This document shows, in pieces, positions 4,973 to 8,643 of a stretch of DNA of 8,643 nt. The notes beneath the pieces are model-generated. The model was not told where the DNA came from and ran no database searches. It was given only the letters and a program-made list of their open reading frames with translations. Within the stretch, counting starts at the first letter, position 1. The number at the start of each line of letters is the position of its first letter. The translations under genes were made by a program, and so were the position numbers. Source of the DNA: an uncultured bacterium (lineage in GTDB: Bacteria > Chloroflexota > Anaerolineae > JACIWP01); contig CAIQJD010000939.1 of NCBI GenBank assembly GCA_903872005.1, forward strand, positions 1 through 8,643, written 5' to 3'.

Positions 4973-5992
4973 ATGAGCCACTACAGCAAACTGAGCGCGA
5001 TGATCATTGGTCTGGGTTCGATGGGCAAGCGTCGCGTGCGGAACCTGCGCGCCCTGGGCGTCGGGCGCATCATTGGCTTCGATGCGCGCGATGACCGGCG
5101 CAGCGAGGCCGGCGAGCGCTATGGCATCGAGCTGGTGGCCGACCTAGCGCGCGGCCTGAACATCAAGCCGGATGTGCTCATCATCTCGACGCCGCCGCAC
5201 CGGCATTTGGAATTCGCGCACGCCGCCATAGACGCGGGCCTGCCATTCTTCATGGAAGCCAACTGCTTCATCGAGGGGCTGGCGGAACTGAACGCGGCGT
5301 TGCGGAGCAAGCCCCTGGTCGCCGCGCCGTCGCGTACGCTCTGGTTTGACGATGGGGCGCGGCGTATCAAAGAGATGCTCGATGCCGGCAAGCTGGGCGC
5401 GCCGGCCGAATTCGCGCATCATTGCGGCCATGCCCTGCCGGCCTGGCACCCCTGGGAGGACTATCGCGAGTTCTACGGCGGGCAGATCGAGGCGAAGGGC
5501 GCCGGCTGGGATATGGTCGGTTTCGAGAGCTACCTGCTCACCTGGTGGTTCGGCAAGATCGCCGGCGTCTCGGCGATGTATGGCAAGCGCTCCACGTTCA
5601 ATACGCCGGTGGACGACACATTCCAAGTGTTGCTGGAGTTCGCCGGCGGGACGCTGGGCAACGCCATGATTGATGTGGTCTCGCCCTACGCCTTTCGCAC
5701 GACGCGCATCGTCGGGGAGGGCGGCGTCATCGCCTGGGATCACATGAAAAAGACTCTGGATGTCTTCCACGCCGGCGGGATTGACTGGACGCGGCGCACG
5801 TTGGAAGCCGGCCATGTGGAGCCGGGCTACGTGGCGGCCGAGGAGATGTACATCGGCGAGGTCGAGTGTTTCCTGAAGGCCGTCCTGGGCGAAGCGCCCT
5901 ATGTGGCGACTTTCGAGGACGAGCTGCAGGTCATGCGCGTGGTCGAGGCGGTGAAAGAGAGCCGGCAGACCGGCCGGCATATCCAATTGTAG
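4973..5992 (+). CDS. Gfo/Idh/MocA family oxidoreductase-like protein with altered catalytic motifs
   Basis: This 339-residue protein has an N-terminal Rossmann domain with GLGSMG at residues 13-18, a probable acidic cofactor-selecting residue after the second strand (GFDARDD), and STPPHRHLEFAHAAIDAG. A C-terminal alpha/beta domain contains WHPWEDYREFY (158-168). Relatives oxidise or reduce sugars, cyclitols and sugar acids with NAD(P). The expected EKP motif, whose Lys is catalytic, is E95-A96-N97 here. The usual DxxxH keeps D180 but has F184 instead of His. The protein may therefore bind nucleotide without classical hydride-transfer catalysis, or use different residues. AGGAGG at 4961-4966, 6 bases upstream, fixes the start. 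It follows the repair gene by 43 bases and precedes the enolase-superfamily gene, and it likely belongs functionally with the DegT aminotransferase. Family firm; substrate and chemistry unknown. Confidence 0.9.
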   Translation: MSHYSKLSAMIIGLGSMGKRRVRNLRALGVGRIIGFDARDDRRSEAGERYGIELVADLARGLNIKPDVLIISTPPHRHLEFAHAAIDAGLPFFMEANCFIEGLAELNAALRSKPLVAAPSRTLWFDDGARRIKEMLDAGKLGAPAEFAHHCGHALPAWHPWEDYREFYGGQIEAKGAGWDMVGFESYLLTWWFGKIAGVSAMYGKRSTFNTPVDDTFQVLLEFAGGTLGNAMIDVVSPYAFRTTRIVGEGGVIAWDHMKKTLDVFHAGGIDWTRRTLEAGHVEPGYVAAEEMYIGEVECFLKAVLGEAPYVATFEDELQVMRVVEAVKESRQTGRHIQL

Positions 5993-5999
5993 CGATTCC

Positions 6000-6039
6000 A
6001 ACCTCCCGCAGATTCGCAATCTGCGGGAGGTTTCTCTCT
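6000..6039 (+). terminator. Strong 15-bp hairpin with T-rich tail between the oxidoreductase and enolase-family genes
   Basis: AACCTCCCGCAGATT (6000-6014) pairs exactly with AATCTGCGGGAGGTT (6018-6032) around the triloop CGC, and TTTCTCTCT follows at 6031-6039. It begins 8 bases after the oxidoreductase stop. A GC-rich stem with a pyrimidine tail makes this the most terminator-like structure here. Because the next gene, on the same strand, starts only about 30 bases later without an evident promoter, it may act as a partial terminator that lowers downstream expression. Confidence 0.65.
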
Positions 6040-6069
6040 AGCTCGCGAATCGTAAAGGAGACAGCACAC

Positions 6070-7167
6070 ATGCGTATCAAGGAAGTTCTCGCGTACCCGG
6101 TCGAAGTCCCCTACATCAAGCCGTGGGTGATTTCCGGCGGGCCGACCACCGTGGCGGCCAATGTCCTGGTGCAGGTCGTCACCGACGCCGGCATCATTGG
6201 CCTGGGCGAAGGTTCGCCGGTGCCGGCTTATGGCGACGAGACACAAGGCACGATCCTGCACGCCATCCGCGACAATCTCGCGCCGGTCTTGATTGGCCGC
6301 GACCCCTTCGACACGGAGGCGCTGCTGAAGGCGATGGACAAGCGGCTGCACGGGCATCACTTTGCCAAAGCCGCCCTTGACCTGGCGCTGTGGGACATCC
6401 GTGGCAAGGCGCTGGGCGCGCCGGTCTACCAGTTGATGGGCGGCGTCTACCGCGACCATATTGACCTGATTGAGGGCGTCGGCCTGGGCGACACCGAGAC
6501 GCGCGTGCGCGAGGCCATCGAGGCGGTGCAGAAGGGCTTCAACATCATCAAGATGAAGATTTCCGGCAATCCGGACCTGGATGTCGAGCAGGTTGGCGCG
6601 GTGCGCGCTGCGGTCGGCCCCAAGATACACCTGCGTCTGGACGCCAACCAGGGCTACCGCGCCGGCGACTGCCTGCCCACTTTCAAGAAGCTGGCTTCGT
6701 TCGGCCTGGACTACATCGAACAGCCCTTGCCGCGCTGGGACCTGGACGGGCAGGCCATGTTGGCCGCCGCGCTCGACACGCCGATCATGGGCGATGAGAG
6801 CTGCTACTCGCCGGAGGACGTGGTCACGCTGATTCGCCACAAAGCGGTGGATATCGTCAACATCAAGATCATGAAGTCTGGCCTGACGCGCTCGCAGAAG
6901 ATGGCGTCCATCGCCGAAGCGGCCGGCTTGCCCTGCATGATCGGCAGCATGGTGGAGCTGGGCATCGGCACAGCCGCCGGCGTCCACTTCGGCATCGCCA
7001 CGCCGGCCGTTACCTATGCCTGCGAGCTGGTCGGCGCGGCCTTCCTGGTGGATGATGTCTGCGAGGGGAACCCGTACACGGTCATTCCGCCCAGCCATGC
7101 CTGGGGCGTGCCGGCCGGCGTCGGGTTGGGCGTTACGCTGAAGAAGCAGTACGCCAAAGCGAAATAG
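6070..7167 (+). CDS. Mandelate racemase/muconate lactonizing enzyme family protein (enolase superfamily, MLE subgroup)
   Basis: This 365-residue protein has the two-domain enolase-superfamily plan: an N-terminal capping domain (about 1-125) and a TIM-like barrel carrying the active site. The MLE-subgroup residues are all visible: K161 and K163 (IIKMKISG), metal ligands D191 (LRLDANQGY), E217 (YIEQPL) and D242 (GDES), and K266 (NIKIMKSGL). The MIGSMVELGIG segment follows. Such enzymes abstract a proton alpha to a carboxylate, giving racemisation, cycloisomerisation or beta-elimination. Dipeptide epimerases, proline-betaine and hydroxyproline epimerases or dehydratases, and OSBS share this layout. 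The C-terminal specificity region (CELVGAAFLVDD) does not let me choose. AAGGAG at 6055-6060 sets the ATG at 6070 and rejects a longer in-frame extension back to 5866. It is the last gene of the metabolic cluster before convergent genes. Confidence 0.92.
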   Translation: MRIKEVLAYPVEVPYIKPWVISGGPTTVAANVLVQVVTDAGIIGLGEGSPVPAYGDETQGTILHAIRDNLAPVLIGRDPFDTEALLKAMDKRLHGHHFAKAALDLALWDIRGKALGAPVYQLMGGVYRDHIDLIEGVGLGDTETRVREAIEAVQKGFNIIKMKISGNPDLDVEQVGAVRAAVGPKIHLRLDANQGYRAGDCLPTFKKLASFGLDYIEQPLPRWDLDGQAMLAAALDTPIMGDESCYSPEDVVTLIRHKAVDIVNIKIMKSGLTRSQKMASIAEAAGLPCMIGSMVELGIGTAAGVHFGIATPAVTYACELVGAAFLVDDVCEGNPYTVIPPSHAWGVPAGVGLGVTLKKQYAKAK

Positions 7168-7175
7168 ACTTGCGC

Positions 7176-7211
7176 TAGACTTCGGAAGTCTGAGAAGACT
7201 TCCGAAGTCTA
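7176..7211. terminator. Perfect 16-bp hairpin between convergent genes
   Basis: TAGACTTCGGAAGTCT (7176-7191) pairs exactly with 7196-7211 around a GAGA tetraloop. It lies between the converging ends of the enolase-family gene (7167) and the membrane-fusion gene (7226), where it could stop transcription in both directions. Each arm is itself nearly palindromic (AGACTTC-G-GAAGTCT), and TAGACTT also occurs just upstream at 7165-7171, containing the enolase-family stop codon. There is no T-run on either side, so a role as a repetitive palindromic element is equally possible. Confidence 0.6.
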
Positions 7212-7225
7212 TTTCCAGAAGCCGC

Positions 7226-8521
7226 TCACGGCGCGGCGATATCTACCGTGGCGCTCATGCCCCAGCGCAAGCCTTGCGGCTGCGTATCCAGCGCGATCAC
7301 CACCAGATAGACCACGTCGCCGGCCACCACGCCGGCTTGTGGCGCGATGCGCGTCACCTTGCCGGCGATCTCCGCGCCCAGCGCCTCTACGTAGACCGTC
7401 GCCGGCGCGCCGCCGACGACGCGCGCCACATCGCGCTCGCTCAGGTCGGTTGTCTCGACCTGGAAGCGGCTGAAGTCGGCCAATGTGACGATCGGCTGGC
7501 CGGCCAGGGCCGTCTCGCCGGCGCCGGCTTTCAGGGCCGCCACGACGCCGGCGAAGGGGGCGCGCAACTCCAGGTCTTTGAGGGCGCTCTCCGCCCGATT
7601 GACGCTCACCTGCGCTGCGGCCACGTCTGCCTCGGCCACGGCCAGGGCTTCCGGCCGGCGGCCGGCTTTCAGCACGTCCAACTGCGCCTGGGCGCGGCGC
7701 ACCTCCGCTTCGGCGGCGGCCAGATCGGCCGGCCGCGCCGCGGCTTTGGCTTTGTCCAGGGCGGCGCTGGCCTGGGCCACGCCGGCCTGCGCCCGCTCCA
7801 GGTCGGCGGCGCTGGGGCCGCGCGTCGCCAGTTGATAGCGCGCCTGGGCGGCGGTCAGGGCGTTGGTCGCCTGCTCAAGCTGCAGGGCTTGCGGGTAGAG
7901 GCCGGCGTCGGGATTGCCCTTGATGCGGTCATAGGCGGCCTGGGCCTGACGTTGGGTCGCCTGGGCGTTGGCCAGGTCGGCTGCCGCCGCGGCGACCGCG
8001 CCGGCGTCTGGCCCTTCTTGCAGTTTCTTCAACGCCGCGCGCGCCATGGACAGAGCGGCCTCGGCCATGGCGATGTCTTCGGGGCGGGCCGCCTCTTTGG
8101 CCCGCGCCAGTTGGGCCGCGGCCGCGTCCACGCCGGCTTGCGCGGCGGCCAATTCGGCCGGGGCCGGCGCGGCTTTCAGCTCGGCCAGTTGCGCCTGCGC
8201 TCGGGTCAGAGCGGCGCGGGCTTGCGCCACAGCGCCTTCGGCGGTGGATTTGTCCAGCGCCATCAGGACCGCGCCGGCCGCAATCTGGTCGCCTTCATGG
8301 ACGGCCATGCTGGCGATGCGCCCGCCGGCCGTGAAGCTCAGCGCCGCCTGTTGGACGGGGACGATCTTGGCCGAAGCGCGCGCCGCGCCGCTGCGCGGCC
8401 GGGGCTGGGCCGTGGCGGCCGGCGCGATGGTGGGCGCGGGGGCCGGCGTGGCCTGCCGGGCGCAGCCGGCGGCCAGCAATAGCGCGACCAGCGCCATGAC
8501 TTGCCATGTTCTCCGTAGCAT
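7226..8521 (-). CDS. Lipoprotein membrane fusion (periplasmic adaptor, HlyD/MacA-type) subunit of an ABC exporter
   Basis: This 431-residue adaptor would link an ABC permease to the cell envelope or the outside. A signal peptide with lipobox LAAGC places the lipidated cysteine at C20, followed by an Ala/Pro-rich linker to about residue 50. Residues about 52-92 (GGRIASMAVHEGDQIAAG) and 318-348 (LRAPFAGVVAAL) are the two halves of the biotinyl-lipoyl domain. Between them lies a long Ala-rich coiled-coil hairpin, built of three roughly 26-residue repeats per arm around a tip at about 197-235. A beta-barrel region follows to the C-terminus (ending GMSATVDIAAP). AGGAG on the minus strand (complement of 8528-8532) supports this start, 9 bases after the ATPase stop. 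Together with the adjacent ATPase it indicates an ABC export or surface-remodelling complex; the permease must lie outside the window. Family firm; cargo unknown. Confidence 0.92.
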   Translation of the reverse strand: MLRRTWQVMALVALLLAAGCARQATPAPAPTIAPAATAQPRPRSGAARASAKIVPVQQAALSFTAGGRIASMAVHEGDQIAAGAVLMALDKSTAEGAVAQARAALTRAQAQLAELKAAPAPAELAAAQAGVDAAAAQLARAKEAARPEDIAMAEAALSMARAALKKLQEGPDAGAVAAAAADLANAQATQRQAQAAYDRIKGNPDAGLYPQALQLEQATNALTAAQARYQLATRGPSAADLERAQAGVAQASAALDKAKAAARPADLAAAEAEVRRAQAQLDVLKAGRRPEALAVAEADVAAAQVSVNRAESALKDLELRAPFAGVVAALKAGAGETALAGQPIVTLADFSRFQVETTDLSERDVARVVGGAPATVYVEALGAEIAGKVTRIAPQAGVVAGDVVYLVVIALDTQPQGLRWGMSATVDIAAP

Positions 8522-8530
8522 AGGACTCTC

Positions 8531-8643
8531 CTAACGCGCCGCGCCATTCTCGGCGATCTGCCCGTCGCGCAGCTTGACCACCCGCCGGGCGAAAGCGACC
8601 ACGCGCGGGTCGTGGGTTGCGAAGATGAAGGCCGTGCCGGTCT
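8531..8643 (-). CDS. ABC transporter ATP-binding protein, C-terminal end (LolD/MacB type, truncated by the window)
   Basis: The minus strand reads 36 residues to a TAG at 8531-8533: [18 protein letters not shown], then [15 protein letters not shown] and the end. [16 protein letters not shown] is the H-loop (switch histidine in THD) of an ABC ATPase, and VVKLRDGQI is the usual final strand and turn of the LolD/MacB/FtsE group. The Walker A, Walker B and signature motifs lie beyond the right edge. It ends 9 bases before the adaptor ATG, and the adaptor's Shine-Dalgarno overlaps this stop region, so the two are one operon. The ATPase would power the export or mechanotransmission complex. Confidence 0.88.
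   Translation of the reverse strand, partial: TGTAFIFATHDPRVVAFARRVVKLRDGQIAENGAAR

Noticed and set aside
5866..6069. N-terminal extension of the MLE-type gene through the hairpin
   Set aside because: It overlaps the oxidoreductase gene and the terminator-like stem, and the family's first strand begins at 6070.
7274..8482. 402-residue plus-strand open frame opposite the membrane fusion gene
   Set aside because: Gly/Arg-rich low-complexity product mirroring the Ala-rich coiled coil on the minus strand; no domain and no convincing start.

Overview
The window is high-GC DNA, most likely from a Chloroflexota bacterium (Anaerolineae, Ardenticatenia or Caldilineae type). This is inferred from four things: the codon use, a secreted-protein tail ending in YLPLVLR at the left edge, a DUF433/DUF5615 toxin-antitoxin pair, and a lipoprotein membrane fusion protein of a style common in that phylum. 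No marker gene fixes the taxonomy. Coding density is high, the largest gap is about 180 bases, and there are no RNA genes, transposases or CRISPR arrays.

Layout, left to right. (1) 1-186 is the 3' end of an unrecognised gene, followed by a long inverted repeat. (2) A consensus sigma70-type promoter at 284-312, with a perfect 15-bp palindrome just downstream, opens a plus-strand operon. It encodes a GntR/FCD regulator (366-1052), a uroporphyrinogen-decarboxylase-like (URO-D) protein (1049-2236, ATGA overlap) and a DegT-family PLP aminotransferase (2253-3497). (3) A perfect hairpin is followed by an apparently inserted block: a DUF433 antitoxin and a DUF5615 PIN-like toxin with their own -10 element, then an AlkD-type DNA alkylation repair protein. 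(4) The metabolic theme resumes with a Gfo/Idh/MocA-family protein (4973-5992) and, after another hairpin, an enolase-superfamily enzyme of the muconate lactonizing enzyme (MLE) type (6070-7167). (5) A 36-base perfect hairpin separates convergent genes. The minus strand beyond it carries a lipoprotein membrane fusion protein (7226-8521) and, upstream of it, the C-terminal end of an ABC ATPase (8531-8643): two parts of an ABC-type export complex.

Regions 2 and 4 look like one pathway. A ligand-responsive repressor controls an aminotransferase, a nucleotide-binding dehydrogenase-like protein, an enolase-superfamily epimerase, cycloisomerase or dehydratase, and a URO-D-like protein. The set suggests catabolism or interconversion of an amino- or hydroxy-acid, an amino-sugar or a cyclitol, but the substrate cannot be read from the sequence. 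Two members lack hallmark residues of their families. The URO-D-like protein has QDDG where corrinoid methyltransferases carry an HxCG zinc motif. The Gfo/Idh/MocA protein has EAN in place of EKP and Phe in place of the catalytic His. This combination is the best candidate here for an undescribed system.

At the DNA level, GCCGGC is strikingly frequent: about 75 copies by hand count, on average one per 115 bases. Only one copy lies within the toxin-antitoxin pair.
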